Shown here: positions 17,186 to 26,475 of the stretch, in pieces
Layout of the letters: every line of letters begins with the position of its first letter
Position numbering within the stretch: the first letter of the stretch is position 1
Assembly (NCBI GenBank): GCA_943788645.1
Contig: CALSRC010000016.1
Span: 1 to 64,000, forward strand
DNA from: UA16 sp002292325
GTDB taxonomy: Bacteria > Bacteroidota > Bacteroidia > Flavobacteriales_D > Sanyastnellaceae
DNA length: 64,000 nucleotides
Direction of reading: 5' to 3'
Translations under genes and position numbers: made by a program
Notes under the pieces: model-generated
Database searches by the model: none
Seen by the model: only the letters and a program-made list of their open reading frames with translations
Told to the model about the DNA's origin: nothing

Positions 17186-17866
17186 TTAAACGTTTGCTGA
17201 TTCCACTTTTCCGTCGCGCAATCGCACAATGCGGTTTGCACACGCCGCAATATCCTCCTCGTGGGTCACCAAAATGACGGTGTTACCTGCCTCTTGAATT
17301 TCAGCAAACAACGCCATAATTTCCATGGAGGTACTCGTATCAAGGTTGCCCGTCGGCTCATCTGCCAAAATAATCGAAGGCCGATTCACCAGAGCACGCG
17401 CAACCGCCACACGTTGACGCTGCCCGCCGCTGAGTTCATTGGGCTTATGGACCATCCGGTCCTTCAGACCGACCATCTCCAAAACATCTTCGGCACGTTG
17501 CAATCGCTCTCGCTTGGATAAACCGGCGTATATGAGCGGCAACGCCACGTTTTCGAGTGCCGAATAGCGCGGAAGGAGGTTAAATGTTTGAAACACAAAG
17601 CCAATCTCGCGATTGCGAATTTCAGCAAGTGCGTCCTCACCCAGGTTCGCGACATTTTCGCCGTTCAAGTGGTACATCCCCGATGTCGGTGAATCCAGGC
17701 AGCCTAGCACGTTCATCAATGTCGATTTACCGCTGCCTGAGGGTCCCATCAAGGCAACATATTCATTGGTTTTAATCGTCAAATCCAATCCATCAAGGGC
17801 GTGCACCATTTGGGTTCCGATTTGATAGGTCTTACGCAACCCTTCAATTGAAATGAGCGTTTTCAC
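17186..17866 (-). CDS. LolD/MacB-type ABC transporter ATP-binding protein
   Basis: 226 residues starting at GTG 17866. Walker A GPSGSGKST (about 41-49), Q-loop VFQTFNLLPRYSALENV, signature NELSGGQRQRVAVARALV, Walker B IILADEPTGNLD, switch His in VTHEED. The FNLLP and ENVALPLIYAG blocks are typical of the LolD/MacB/FtsE branch that pairs with FtsX-like permeases for lipoprotein release or efflux. No permease gene is adjacent. The promoter element TACCTTTG stands 5 bases before the GTG, supporting this start and a leaderless mRNA. Confidence 0.9.
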   Translation of the reverse strand: MKTLISIEGLRKTYQIGTQMVHALDGLDLTIKTNEYVALMGPSGSGKSTLMNVLGCLDSPTSGMYHLNGENVANLGEDALAEIRNREIGFVFQTFNLLPRYSALENVALPLIYAGLSKRERLQRAEDVLEMVGLKDRMVHKPNELSGGQRQRVAVARALVNRPSIILADEPTGNLDTSTSMEIMALFAEIQEAGNTVILVTHEEDIAACANRIVRLRDGKVESANV

Positions 17867-17871
17867 GGTGC

Positions 17872-17879
17872 CAAAGGTA
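17872..17879 (-). promoter_or_regulatory. TAnnTTTG element 5 nt before a GTG start
   Basis: Read on the minus strand: TACCTTTG, then GCACC, then GTG (17866). The spacing predicts transcription starting at the start codon. Confidence 0.6.
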
Positions 17880-17977
17880 GAGTTGGAAATGCAATGAACC
17901 TTGTTCGTATTTGTTCCATCCTCCAGAATTGCAACACAGTTTGCTTCGTATGTTTACCTTATTCCGCGATAAACACC

Positions 17978-20233
17978 ATGATTTTACGTCAGACAACAAT
18001 TCGAAATTGCGCGGCAGCCTTTGCGCTTTTTGCAGTTTCAATCTCAGGTCAAGCGCAACTCATCGTTGATGAAAGTTTGACGGCAGAGGAGGTAGTGGCA
18101 TCCATCCTTCTCGGAGAAGGCGTAGAGATCTTCAATATCACGTATACGGGGGATTTGGACCAGATCGGTTCATTCGACGCGAATAACTCGAACATCTTAA
18201 TCGCAGATGGGATGATCATGGCCACGGGCAGCTGCACCAACGTCATCGGTCCCAACAACTCTGGGAGTTCAACGACAGGAGGAGGGAACTTTGGTGTCAA
18301 TGACCCCGATTTAGATCAACTATCCACGTTTAATACCAACGATGCTGCAGTACTCGAATTTGATTTTATTCCCACCGGCGACTCCCTCAGCTTCAATTAC
18401 AGTTTTGGCAGCGACGAATACAACGAATATGTCTGTGGCTCAGTGAACGATGCGTTTGGCTTTTTCCTCAGTGGGCCGGGTATCAACGGAGCCTATAGCG
18501 ACAATGCAATCAACCTCGCCATTATACCCAATACGGATGATACGCCGGTTACCATCAATTCAGTAAACAATGGCAATGTGGGTGGCTCCGGATCTGCGGC
18601 CAACTGCAACCAAGTCGATCCGAATTGGACGGAAAACACGGCATATTATGTTGACAATGCATCCAACGGCGATGCGAATGCCACGCAACTGGATGGCTTC
18701 ACGGTCGTCTTGAAGGCAGAGGCCTCGGTTGAATGTGGACAAACATACCACATCAAAATAGCCATCGCAGACGCTGGTGACACCGCTTTTGACAGTGCTG
18801 TCTTCATCGAAGGCGGGTCTTTTTCATCCAATGCGTTCGACATCGTGGCTACCGCTTCCATCTCAGGCAACCAAATATTTGCCGGCGACACCACCGTGGT
18901 AGAATCCTGCAATGATGCCATCTTCCAAGTCGTCCGTCCTGTCGCGAGCTACACGGACACATTGAATGTGACCATTTCAGGAACGGCAACGAATGGTGTG
19001 GATTACGAAACCATCGAGCCAGAGGTGATTATGGAAGAAGGCGAATTCACTTACGAAATCCCTTTGCTTGTTATTGCTGATGCGGAAATTGAAGGTCCTG
19101 AAACTGTAACCATTGAATACCTCTACATCAATCTTTGTGGCGATTCTGTCCTGCGATCAGCGACATTGGTAATCCAGGATTTCGAACCGGCTGTATTGGA
19201 GTACGAAACCCCTGTCGGGATTTGCAATGGCGAGGCTATTTTGGAAGTTGAACCCATTGGAGGCTACGGACCATTCACCTTCGAATGGAACACCGGCCCC
19301 AACGACACACTCTCGGTAAATGTTCTCCAAACCGATGAGCCAGGAGCTGCCCAGGTAATTGTTTCCGACGTGTGTGGAAACGAACAAACTGCAACCATCA
19401 CCTACATGATGCCCCCCGAATTAGTGGCTTACGTTGAGCAGGTAACGGATCCTTTGTGTGCGGGAGATGACGTGCTTCTTGAAACGGGAATAAGCACAGG
19501 TGTTGGGCCATTCTTCTATCACTGGTCCACCGGAGGTGAAGATCCGACCGAAACGGTCAGTTTTGACGAATCACAACAGGTGACCGTGACCGTAACAGAT
19601 GCCTGTGGCATTGAAAATGATCTGCAAGTCGAGGTAACATATCCTCTTTATGAACCCATCACTGGAAGCAGTCCAGAAGTTTGCTTGGGAATCCAAGGCG
19701 ACCTGAGCTTAGCTGGCGGAACGGAAGCATACAACTTCTACACATGGCAATACTCCAACTACGACGCAACAGGAACACCGCAAGATTCTGCCTTTGTCTC
19801 CATTGATGATGCAATCTCGACTCCAAATCCAATTGATACATTGGCCACATTCATCGGCCCATTGGGAAATTTTCAAGCAGGTTTGACGCAAGGTGACATG
19901 GACGTTTGGGTCATTGACTTATGCGGCTCAGAGTCCATTCTCAATGTCTCCATTATCGCATGTGACACCGAGATCCCTAACGTCTTTTCACCAAACAGCG
20001 ACGGCACGAATGATTTCTTTCGCATTCCAGGCATTGAAGGATTCCCTAATTCACGGATGGAGATTTACAACCGTTGGGGCAACCTGATCTTTTTGAGCAA
20101 TGATTACGGCGGAAGCTGGGATGGACGGATTAACAACGAACCCGTTGCGGAAGGAACCTATTACTACATCTTCCGACGATCCGACAACGAAATTTTCCGT
20201 GGACCGCTTACCATCACTCGAAAGCGCCGTTGA
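17978..20233 (+). CDS. T9SS cargo with choice-of-anchor L domain and CHU_C (type B) tail
   Basis: 751 residues from the ATG at 17978; the signal peptide ends near SGQAQ. The first ~280 residues match the choice-of-anchor L pattern (GDLDQIGSFDANNSNILIADG, then FNYSFGSDEYNEYVCGSVND, and FGFFLSGPG). Ig-like or SprB-like beta segments follow (about 300-640), with Calx-beta-like (VDYETIEPEVIMEEGEF) and repeated GPFxxxWxTG blocks. The end carries IPNVFSPNSDGTNDFFRI and MEIYNRWGNLIF, the gliding-motility C-terminal type B sorting domain. It is likely a large surface adhesin exported by the T9SS. The next gene starts within its stop codon. Confidence 0.88.
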   Translation: MILRQTTIRNCAAAFALFAVSISGQAQLIVDESLTAEEVVASILLGEGVEIFNITYTGDLDQIGSFDANNSNILIADGMIMATGSCTNVIGPNNSGSSTTGGGNFGVNDPDLDQLSTFNTNDAAVLEFDFIPTGDSLSFNYSFGSDEYNEYVCGSVNDAFGFFLSGPGINGAYSDNAINLAIIPNTDDTPVTINSVNNGNVGGSGSAANCNQVDPNWTENTAYYVDNASNGDANATQLDGFTVVLKAEASVECGQTYHIKIAIADAGDTAFDSAVFIEGGSFSSNAFDIVATASISGNQIFAGDTTVVESCNDAIFQVVRPVASYTDTLNVTISGTATNGVDYETIEPEVIMEEGEFTYEIPLLVIADAEIEGPETVTIEYLYINLCGDSVLRSATLVIQDFEPAVLEYETPVGICNGEAILEVEPIGGYGPFTFEWNTGPNDTLSVNVLQTDEPGAAQVIVSDVCGNEQTATITYMMPPELVAYVEQVTDPLCAGDDVLLETGISTGVGPFFYHWSTGGEDPTETVSFDESQQVTVTVTDACGIENDLQVEVTYPLYEPITGSSPEVCLGIQGDLSLAGGTEAYNFYTWQYSNYDATGTPQDSAFVSIDDAISTPNPIDTLATFIGPLGNFQAGLTQGDMDVWVIDLCGSESILNVSIIACDTEIPNVFSPNSDGTNDFFRIPGIEGFPNSRMEIYNRWGNLIFLSNDYGGSWDGRINNEPVAEGTYYYIFRRSDNEIFRGPLTITRKRR

Positions 20234-20961
20234 TGCAACCATTCTTCGTGATGAGCAGCGCCCTTTTAATGCTCGCACTGGCCACATCATGCTCCCTTGC
20301 CCAGCGTTTGGTCACCCATGAAGAATTGGTTTATGCTGGGCCTTCGTCTGACATGATTGCCAACCAAATTGGAGCAAGCTCCATCGACATTTTGGAACAC
20401 GACTTGGGGGATTTGAACGGTGACGGATCAGATGAATTTGTGGCCGCCGTCGAAACACCCAAAATCATCGATGGTGCCCGAGAACGGCTGGTCATCATTT
20501 TTCAAAAACAACTCGGGAAGTGGGTGCTTTGGAAATTTTCTGAATCTCCGATTTTAAACAGTGAAGAAGGCGGCGTTGTTGGCGATCCATTCGATGACAT
20601 CGCGATCCAAGACCAAAAACTTTTCATCTCACATTACGGCGGTAGCAATTGGCGCTGGTCCGTGGAAGATGGGTACCGCTTTGATGGAGAAGATATCATT
20701 CTCAGTGAGCATCGGTCCTATTGGGGTTCCTTATGCGATGAGAAAGTAGAATGGGAAATCGATCTCGCCAAAGGCATTGCACACTGCGCATCTGCGCGAG
20801 AAGAATGCCCCGAAGGATTCGGCAACAATGGCCATGTGGACAGCATCCCAAAGATGGAAGCCTTCGTAATTCCAACCACCTTCAAAATCAAGTTTGAACA
20901 GCGAAATGACAGCACCATTCGATTCGTTTCACCAAAACACGGAATGGAAACTTCGCTGTGA
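20233..20961 (+). CDS. Exported protein of unknown function, possible lipoprotein
   Basis: 242 residues; the ATG overlaps the stop of the cargo gene (TGATG), so the two are translationally coupled. The N-terminus is a signal sequence with LALATSC, a possible lipobox at Cys 20; alternatively signal peptidase I could cut after SLAQ. The mature part begins with a DLGDLNGDGSDEFV segment, an Asp-rich loop like those of FG-GAP repeat or calcium-binding proteins, and contains a SHYGGSNWRW block and four cysteines. I do not recognise the family. Coupling to the adhesin suggests a partner or anchor role, which is inference. Confidence 0.7.
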   Translation: MQPFFVMSSALLMLALATSCSLAQRLVTHEELVYAGPSSDMIANQIGASSIDILEHDLGDLNGDGSDEFVAAVETPKIIDGARERLVIIFQKQLGKWVLWKFSESPILNSEEGGVVGDPFDDIAIQDQKLFISHYGGSNWRWSVEDGYRFDGEDIILSEHRSYWGSLCDEKVEWEIDLAKGIAHCASAREECPEGFGNNGHVDSIPKMEAFVIPTTFKIKFEQRNDSTIRFVSPKHGMETSL

Positions 20962-20984
20962 CGCTTTCACCAAAAATAAAGGCA

Positions 20985-21020
20985 ATTAAAAAGCCCACTC
21001 AGGGAGCAGGCTTTTTAATG
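20985..21020 (+). terminator. Bidirectional intrinsic terminator
   Basis: ATTAAAAAGCC pairs with GGCTTTTTAAT around a 13-base loop. It ends the plus-strand cargo/lipoprotein operon and, read on the other strand, also the tRNA-Val transcript. Confidence 0.75.
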
Positions 21021-21027
21021 AAAAATG

Positions 21028-21102
21028 TGGGCGATGAGAGACTCGAACTCCCGACCCCCTCGGTGTAAACGAGGTGCTCTAAACCAACTGAGCTAATCGC
21101 CC
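21028..21102 (-). tRNA. tRNA-Val (TAC)
   Basis: 75 nt cloverleaf on the minus strand. The acceptor GGGCGAT pairs with ATCGCCC. The D arm contains AGCTCAGTTGGTTTAGAGC. The anticodon stem CCTCG/CGAGG encloses TTTACAC with anticodon TAC. The T arm contains GAGTTCGAGTC. CCA is not encoded. Its promoter element is at 21114-21121. Confidence 0.94.
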
Positions 21103-21113
21103 TAACGGGGCGC

Positions 21114-21121
21114 CAAAGATA
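21114..21121 (-). promoter_or_regulatory. TAnnTTTG element for tRNA-Val
   Basis: TATCTTTG on the minus strand, 11 bases before the tRNA, with a TTG 18 bases further upstream at the expected -33 position. This is the most complete Bacteroidota-type promoter in the window. Confidence 0.7.
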
Positions 21122-21147
21122 AATCAAAATTCACAGATTCAACGCAC

Positions 21148-21155
21148 TACTTTTG
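21148..21155 (+). promoter_or_regulatory. TAnnTTTG element 5 nt before the methyltransferase GTG
   Basis: TACTTTTG then ATCCA then GTG at 21161. It overlaps the divergent tRNA-Val promoter region, so the two may compete. It supports the GTG rather than the ATG at 21173 as start. Confidence 0.55.
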
Positions 21156-21160
21156 ATCCA

Positions 21161-21928
21161 GTGAAAAAAGGGATGTTACAACGGGTTTCTTCCTTCTGGA
21201 AATGGCTGCAACAGTCTGTGAGTTGGCAATCGATTCACAGTCCGTGGTTGTTTGATTTATTGGACTCCATGCGCGACCCACATTTACACAGAGCAGATAT
21301 CGAAGCGTACAGAACGGCCTTGAAGAAAAATCACTTTGCGGTTCCGCAGGTTGATTACGGAGCGGGATCGACGGGAAATATCCAAACCATTTCCGCCATA
21401 GCACGGCGTTCCCTTAAACGCCCCAAGCATGCCCGCGCACTAGCTGCTCTCACCCAGCACCTCCAAGCCAGAGCCGTTCTCGAAATGGGCACTTCACTTG
21501 GGATCACGACTGCATACCTCGCGAGACATTCCACGTCCGTCTGCACGCTGGAAGGAAATCCAACCGTTGCGGCCGCAGCTCAAAAAACGTGGCAGGATCT
21601 CGCCATCACGAACATCGTTCTCCATGAAGGTCCTTTCAAGGAGACCCTCGTTCCAGCGTTGCAAAACAGCAACGGGTTCGACTTGATCTTCATCGATGGC
21701 AACCACCGCGGAGAAGCTCTGCTGTCCTACATCGAAGAATGCCGTGATTTCCTCTCACCATCAGGCGCCATTGTTTGCGATGACATTCATTGGTCAAGTG
21801 ACATGGAATCCGCTTGGAAAGCAATTTGCGCTCAGCCCGAATGGACCTTACGCGTTGATTTTTTTGAATGGGGGTTGCTAACGCGAAACCCTGACTTGAA
21901 GAGGGAATTTAAAGCCGTCCGATTCTGA
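21161..21928 (+). CDS. SAM-dependent O-methyltransferase-like protein
   Basis: 255 residues from GTG. A helical N-terminal region with SVSWQSIHSPWLFDLL is followed by a class I methyltransferase Rossmann core: motif I AVLEMGTSLGITTAYLA near residue 105, CTLEGNP as motif II, FDLIFIDGNHRGEALLSYI as the motif IV region, and IVCDDIHWSSDM. This order matches the O-methyltransferase type 3/24 group. The substrate cannot be told. It stands between tRNA-Val (divergent) and the histidine kinase gene, which has its own promoter element. Start chosen from the promoter spacing. Confidence 0.82.
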   Translation: MKKGMLQRVSSFWKWLQQSVSWQSIHSPWLFDLLDSMRDPHLHRADIEAYRTALKKNHFAVPQVDYGAGSTGNIQTISAIARRSLKRPKHARALAALTQHLQARAVLEMGTSLGITTAYLARHSTSVCTLEGNPTVAAAAQKTWQDLAITNIVLHEGPFKETLVPALQNSNGFDLIFIDGNHRGEALLSYIEECRDFLSPSGAIVCDDIHWSSDMESAWKAICAQPEWTLRVDFFEWGLLTRNPDLKREFKAVRF

Positions 21929-21960
21929 TCCATCCGCATCGGGATGTCCTCGTACTTGAC

Positions 21961-21968
21961 TAATTTTG
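21961..21968 (+). promoter_or_regulatory. TAnnTTTG element 4 nt before the histidine kinase ATG
   Basis: TAATTTTG then ACCC then ATG at 21973; predicts a leaderless kinase mRNA. Confidence 0.6.
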
Positions 21969-21972
21969 ACCC

Positions 21973-22896
21973 ATGTGGAAAATCAGGTTTGGACCCGATC
22001 AACGCGCTTGGCTTACCGGACTGCTCGGAGGATACATTCTGCTCCAGTTTAGCTGGTGGGCTTGGCTCTTAATTCGCCAACACCAAACCATCGAATCATT
22101 GGAAAATTCGACGGTCTCTTCCCGGGCAAGTGGAATGATCATTGGAGAAGGGGCCGTGTTCCTCGGCTTGCTCACATGGGGGTTTGTCGTTATCTGGCGA
22201 GGTTTGAAGCGTGAACATGCTCGGGCCGAAAAAGAACGTCATTTTCTTTTGGCCGTTACCCATGAATTAAAAACGCCCATAGCTGGGACTCAATTGGCCA
22301 TAGACTCCCTTAAAAAACACGACTGGGACGCCGATACAAAGTCTGAGCTTTTACAGGATGCCACGGCCGGATTGCACCGATTGGAACAACGCGTTGAGAA
22401 TATCCTTCAAAACAACCGGCTTATTTCTGGAAAAGAGATGACCCTCGCCTCTTTCGATGCAGAATCAGCCATCAGGGTTGTCATCGCGCGGCATCGGACA
22501 GGTCCCTTTCAAAACCGGATCATTGAGGTCAAGCAGCCTGACGAAGCGCTTGGCCTATTGCGGGGAGACGAGGATGCACTTGCACTCGCTTGGGGCAATC
22601 TGGTAGAGAATGCACTGAAGTATAGCAAAGCCGAGGCCCCTCTCTTTATTCGCTTAGAGAGATCGGATGAATTTCTGCTTTGTACGTTTGACGATGGTGG
22701 AACGGGTATTCCCGAAGATCAGCGTGAAGCTGTTTTGAGAAAATTCGAACGCATCCCCAATTCGGACACTTCCGGAACAGGCCTCGGTTTGTACCTAGCT
22801 CACCAAATTATTCGGATGCACGGCGGGACCCTGACGATCGCAGACAGTGATCGGGGGGGGTGCCTCATTACCACCCAGATTCCAATGAACACATGA
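21973..22896 (+). CDS. Orphan sensor histidine kinase
   Basis: 307 residues. Two membrane segments (about 13-34 and 55-76) enclose a very short ~20-residue external loop, so it may sense membrane state or a partner rather than bind a ligand outside. HisKA follows with AVTHELKTP (phospho-acceptor His 97), then the HATPase domain: N box NLVENALKYS, G1 DDGGTGIPE, F box KFERI, G2 SGTGLGLYLAHQI. There is no response regulator next to it. The stop overlaps the gpmI start (ATGA), coupling a signalling gene to a glycolytic enzyme. Confidence 0.88.
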   Translation: MWKIRFGPDQRAWLTGLLGGYILLQFSWWAWLLIRQHQTIESLENSTVSSRASGMIIGEGAVFLGLLTWGFVVIWRGLKREHARAEKERHFLLAVTHELKTPIAGTQLAIDSLKKHDWDADTKSELLQDATAGLHRLEQRVENILQNNRLISGKEMTLASFDAESAIRVVIARHRTGPFQNRIIEVKQPDEALGLLRGDEDALALAWGNLVENALKYSKAEAPLFIRLERSDEFLLCTFDDGGTGIPEDQREAVLRKFERIPNSDTSGTGLGLYLAHQIIRMHGGTLTIADSDRGGCLITTQIPMNT

Positions 22897-24413
22897 CCGA
22901 TCATTCTTCACGCTGCGCGCTTATCATTTTAGACGGTTGGGGAATTGGAACCAAGGATAGCACCAATGCAATTGATGCGGCACGGACGCCTTTTATGGAT
23001 CGCCTATTGGCAGAGAAACCCCACGCTACATTGCGCACAGATGGCGAACATGTTGGGCTGCCTCAAGGACAAATGGGCAACAGCGAAGTCGGGCACATGA
23101 ACATCGGTGCAGGCCGAATCGTGTACCAAGACCTCCTGCGCATCAATCGTGCCATAGAAGACGGGACATTTGCCCAAGAATCTGTGCTTCAACAGGCGTT
23201 TGCTCACGCCAAATACACCGGAATCCGCCTGCACTTCATGGGACTGGTGTCCCAAGGAGGAGTGCATTCCCAACAAGCGCATTTGGAGGCACTCTGCGAA
23301 GCGGCCTCAGCTGCTGGAATTCATGATTTTGTTGTTCATGCATTTACGGATGGCCGGGATACCTCTCCCCAAATGGCAGCGACCTACCTGGCCGAACTTG
23401 AACCCGTTCTAAAGCGGACCGGTGGTCGGATCGCGTCCGTGCACGGTCGATATTACGCAATGGACCGGGATAACCGGTGGGAGCGAATTGCACAAACGTA
23501 TTCCACGTTGGTCAACGGAGAGGGTGACCGTTACAACACGGCATTGGAGGGCATTGAAGCACATTATGAAGAAGGGGTCACCGATGAGTTTATTCGGCCA
23601 TTCATCGTTGGTCAGGGCGCCAACATCGAAAAGGACGACGTAGTCATCTGCTTCAACTTCCGAACGGACCGATGCCGAGAAATCACCTCTGCACTCACCC
23701 AAGCACCTCGACCGGAATTTCACTTAACCCCTCTCGAGCTGCATTACGTCACCATGACGAACTACGATGACACCTTCAACGGAGTTCATGTCATCTATGA
23801 CAAACCCAACATCCAAAAAACGCTCGGTGAAGTGGTTTCCGCTGCTGGACGAACGCAAATTCGCATTGCAGAAACGGAAAAATACCCCCACGTCACTTTC
23901 TTTTTTAGCGGAGGCCGAGAAACCCCTTTTCCAGGAGAAGACAGGCTGATGGCGCACAGCCCGAAGGTGCCAACGTACGACTTGCAACCGGAAATGTCTG
24001 CGAATGAAATCGTCGACCTCATTGTGCCGGCTATGAGCGGAGCGAAAGATGCGGTACCAGATTTTATTTGCCTGAATTTCGCCAACCCAGACATGGTCGG
24101 CCACACCGGTGTTTTTGACGCCATAGTCGAGGCAGTGGAATTCACGGATCAATGCTTGAAGACCGTCGTTGAAACAGGACTGGAACACGGGTACCAATTT
24201 GTCATTATTGCCGATCACGGCAACGCAGATTACGCACGGCACAAGGACGGCTCGCCGCATACAGCCCACACGACCAATCCCGTCCCCGTTGTTGTACTAT
24301 CGCCCGATGTTTCCGAGCTGAATGATGGCATCCTAGCAGATGTCGCACCGACCATTCTCCACTTACTGCAAGTCGACCAACCAGACGAAATGACGGGAAA
24401 ATCCCTCTTCTAG
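22893..24413 (+). CDS. gpmI: 2,3-bisphosphoglycerate-independent phosphoglycerate mutase
   Basis: Interconverts 3- and 2-phosphoglycerate in glycolysis and gluconeogenesis with two Mn2+ ions. 506 residues from the ATG at 22893; the 11 residues upstream belong to the kinase overlap. ALIILDGWGIG opens the phosphatase-like domain, GNSEVGHMNIGAGR carries the phospho-acceptor Ser, FTDGRDTSP and HGRYYAMDRDNRWER belong to the transferase domain, and the metal residues recur in NPDMVGHTG and IADHGNADY near the C-terminus. Complete. It converges with folC, leaving 10 bases. Confidence 0.96.
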   Translation: MTDHSSRCALIILDGWGIGTKDSTNAIDAARTPFMDRLLAEKPHATLRTDGEHVGLPQGQMGNSEVGHMNIGAGRIVYQDLLRINRAIEDGTFAQESVLQQAFAHAKYTGIRLHFMGLVSQGGVHSQQAHLEALCEAASAAGIHDFVVHAFTDGRDTSPQMAATYLAELEPVLKRTGGRIASVHGRYYAMDRDNRWERIAQTYSTLVNGEGDRYNTALEGIEAHYEEGVTDEFIRPFIVGQGANIEKDDVVICFNFRTDRCREITSALTQAPRPEFHLTPLELHYVTMTNYDDTFNGVHVIYDKPNIQKTLGEVVSAAGRTQIRIAETEKYPHVTFFFSGGRETPFPGEDRLMAHSPKVPTYDLQPEMSANEIVDLIVPAMSGAKDAVPDFICLNFANPDMVGHTGVFDAIVEAVEFTDQCLKTVVETGLEHGYQFVIIADHGNADYARHKDGSPHTAHTTNPVPVVVLSPDVSELNDGILADVAPTILHLLQVDQPDEMTGKSLF

Positions 24414-24423
24414 ATGGCGTGAC

Positions 24424-25668
24424 TTAACTGCTCTTCGCTTCGCTGGCAAGAACTTCCGCAGCCACAAAAATGCTGCCCAAAACCAATACGAACTCTCCTT
24501 TGCTGGCCGATTTGCATGCCACCGTGTAAGCGTCACGGACAGAAGTGTAAGCTGCACCGTGCAACCCGTACTTACCTGCCATGTCCACCAGTTGCTGGGC
24601 AGGCAAAGCTCGTGGGATGTCTGCTGCACAGAAATAATAATTCGCCTCCTTCGGAAGCCGGGTCAACAACCCCGTTAAATCCTTGTCTGCCACCGCACCC
24701 GTGACCACATGCCATCTGGTAAAAGTCAAAGCAGCCAAAGCAGCCAATGTTCGGTCCAACCCATCCACGTTGTGCGCACAATCCACCAATACGCGACCTG
24801 CACACCCCAACGGCTTCAACCATTGCCACCGACCCCAGTGCAAATCTTTTGAGAGGGACTCAATGGACGGGACCACCAAATCCTTTCCGAATTGGAGTGA
24901 AGCTAGCACTTCCAAGGCCTTGTGCGCAGTCGCACGGTTTTCTGGCCAATGAGGGCCGTCAACTTCGGTGTTGAGCGATTGACTTACCGCTGCATAATGA
25001 GTCTCCGCCCCCATGCGACTGGCGGCAGCAAGCACCACCGACTGTGCTTCTGGCCGCATCCGACCCATGACCACCGGTATACCATCTTTGATAATCCCTG
25101 CTTTTTCGCGAGCAATCGATCGGATATCCGACCCTAAAAATTGCTCATGATCCAAGCCCACATTGGTAATGACAGTCAACAATGGGGCGCGGAAAACGTT
25201 GGTGCTATCCAAACGTCCACCCATCCCTGTTTCTAAAACAACAGCATCCACTTCGGATTCCACGAACCAACACATCGCCATACCAAAGGTCCATTCAAAA
25301 AAAGAAGGCTGCCCTTCCGGACCATCGAACACGTGGCGATGCGCACCAACAAAATTTGCGACCCATTCTTCCGATGGCACTGCGCCATCGACCCGCATGC
25401 GTTCACGATAATCCAGCAAATGCGGCGAAGTAAACAATCCTACGCGTTTGCCCTGATGATGCAAGGATTCGGCGACAGCTGTGCAGACCGAACCCTTGCC
25501 GTTGGTTCCTGCCACATGAATGACATTGGATAATTTCAAATCAGGTCGCCCTAGTTTCTCAAGAACATCGAATGTTCCTTTTAGGTCCGCTTTATAGGCG
25601 GCTGGGCCCTGGCGCTGAAACATGGGCAATTGGCTGAACAACCAATCGGTGGCTTCACCGTACGTCAC
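24424..25668 (-). CDS. folC: Bifunctional folylpolyglutamate / dihydrofolate synthase
   Basis: Adds glutamate to folates, a Mur-ligase-type ATP enzyme. 414 residues from GTG 25668. HVAGTNGKGSVCTAVAE is the P-loop (about 50-66), followed by GLFTSPHLLDYRERM, LETGMGGRLDSTNV (typical omega loop), TNVGLDHEQFLG, and a C-terminal domain with VLVDCAHNVDGL. The GTGA start overlaps the tonB stop and a GGAG lies just upstream, so it is the last gene of exbB-exbD-tonB-folC. Such linkage is positional only; no functional link is known. Confidence 0.93.
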   Translation of the reverse strand: MTYGEATDWLFSQLPMFQRQGPAAYKADLKGTFDVLEKLGRPDLKLSNVIHVAGTNGKGSVCTAVAESLHHQGKRVGLFTSPHLLDYRERMRVDGAVPSEEWVANFVGAHRHVFDGPEGQPSFFEWTFGMAMCWFVESEVDAVVLETGMGGRLDSTNVFRAPLLTVITNVGLDHEQFLGSDIRSIAREKAGIIKDGIPVVMGRMRPEAQSVVLAAASRMGAETHYAAVSQSLNTEVDGPHWPENRATAHKALEVLASLQFGKDLVVPSIESLSKDLHWGRWQWLKPLGCAGRVLVDCAHNVDGLDRTLAALAALTFTRWHVVTGAVADKDLTGLLTRLPKEANYYFCAADIPRALPAQQLVDMAGKYGLHGAAYTSVRDAYTVACKSASKGEFVLVLGSIFVAAEVLASEAKSS

Positions 25669-26465
25669 TCCAATTCAAATCGAATGGTCACGAAACCAGA
25701 GCGCACGGGCTTGGCGAGGTTTTCTGACCATGTGGATGTTTTCGCTGCGCGACAAGCCATGGCGATCAATTCCGTGTCGGCCGTATTGGACCCTGTTCCA
25801 TCATAGGTCGCAGACGTCACATTGCCGTATTTGTCCACCAAAATCTTCACCCGTACCACGCCTTCTTCGTGCGGAGTTTCCTTTTGAATCGGTCTGCCAA
25901 TGATAGTCCCACCATCAAGTACGTTGTCTCCATCTTCTCCCCGGATCACTCCTCGGCCATCAATCTTTGCATTATCAGTGCCCTCGTTTCCCGCTCCCGC
26001 ATCGCTCTCTCCTTGCGAACCTCCTCCACCGCTCTGGGATAGGCTCGAAAGTGCGTTGGTAAGCAGAGGATTCACTTGGCGTTCTGGCTCTGGTTCTGGT
26101 TCAGTTGATTCAACCGGTTCAGGGTTGGATGGAACGGACACCTCCGATTCGGATTGGGTGACCACCTCTTCTTCAACGGGAGTTGCTATGGCGTCACTTT
26201 GAGCGATCTCCGGCTGAATGACCTCTTCTACGGTTTCTGAAGGCACCTCTGATTCCACATCACCCGAAGCCTCCTTCACATCGCCTAGATCCGCAAATCC
26301 AACAGCAACATACTGTTCACCCGGGGGTGGTATGGATTTGGTAAATGCAACCAAAAAGAAACACGCAACCACCCCAGCAGAAAACGATAGGAAGGCCAAA
26401 GCTCCAGCCTTTAAGCGGTCCTTTTTCTCGATTTCTCGTCGACGTTGTTCCAATTCAGCTTGCAT
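25665..26465 (-). CDS. TonB-family energy transducer
   Basis: 266 residues from the ATG at 26465 (MQAELEQRRREIEKKDRLKAG); the longer frame upstream overlaps exbD and is out of character. A cytoplasmic helix, one membrane anchor (about 19-40, AGALAFLSFSAGVVACFFLV) and a long Glu/Pro-rich periplasmic linker (EPEPEPERQ) are followed by a Gly/Ser stretch and a C-terminal TonB-like domain (EGVVRVKILVDKYGNVTSA). It lies 10 bases after exbD and probably delivers proton-motive energy to outer-membrane receptors. Confidence 0.85.
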   Translation of the reverse strand: MQAELEQRRREIEKKDRLKAGALAFLSFSAGVVACFFLVAFTKSIPPPGEQYVAVGFADLGDVKEASGDVESEVPSETVEEVIQPEIAQSDAIATPVEEEVVTQSESEVSVPSNPEPVESTEPEPEPERQVNPLLTNALSSLSQSGGGGSQGESDAGAGNEGTDNAKIDGRGVIRGEDGDNVLDGGTIIGRPIQKETPHEEGVVRVKILVDKYGNVTSATYDGTGSNTADTELIAMACRAAKTSTWSENLAKPVRSGFVTIRFELE

Positions 26466-26475
26466 GCTCCTTTCC

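Noticed and set aside
23724..24269. 181-codon minus-strand frame
   Set aside because: Antisense to the intact gpmI catalytic region.
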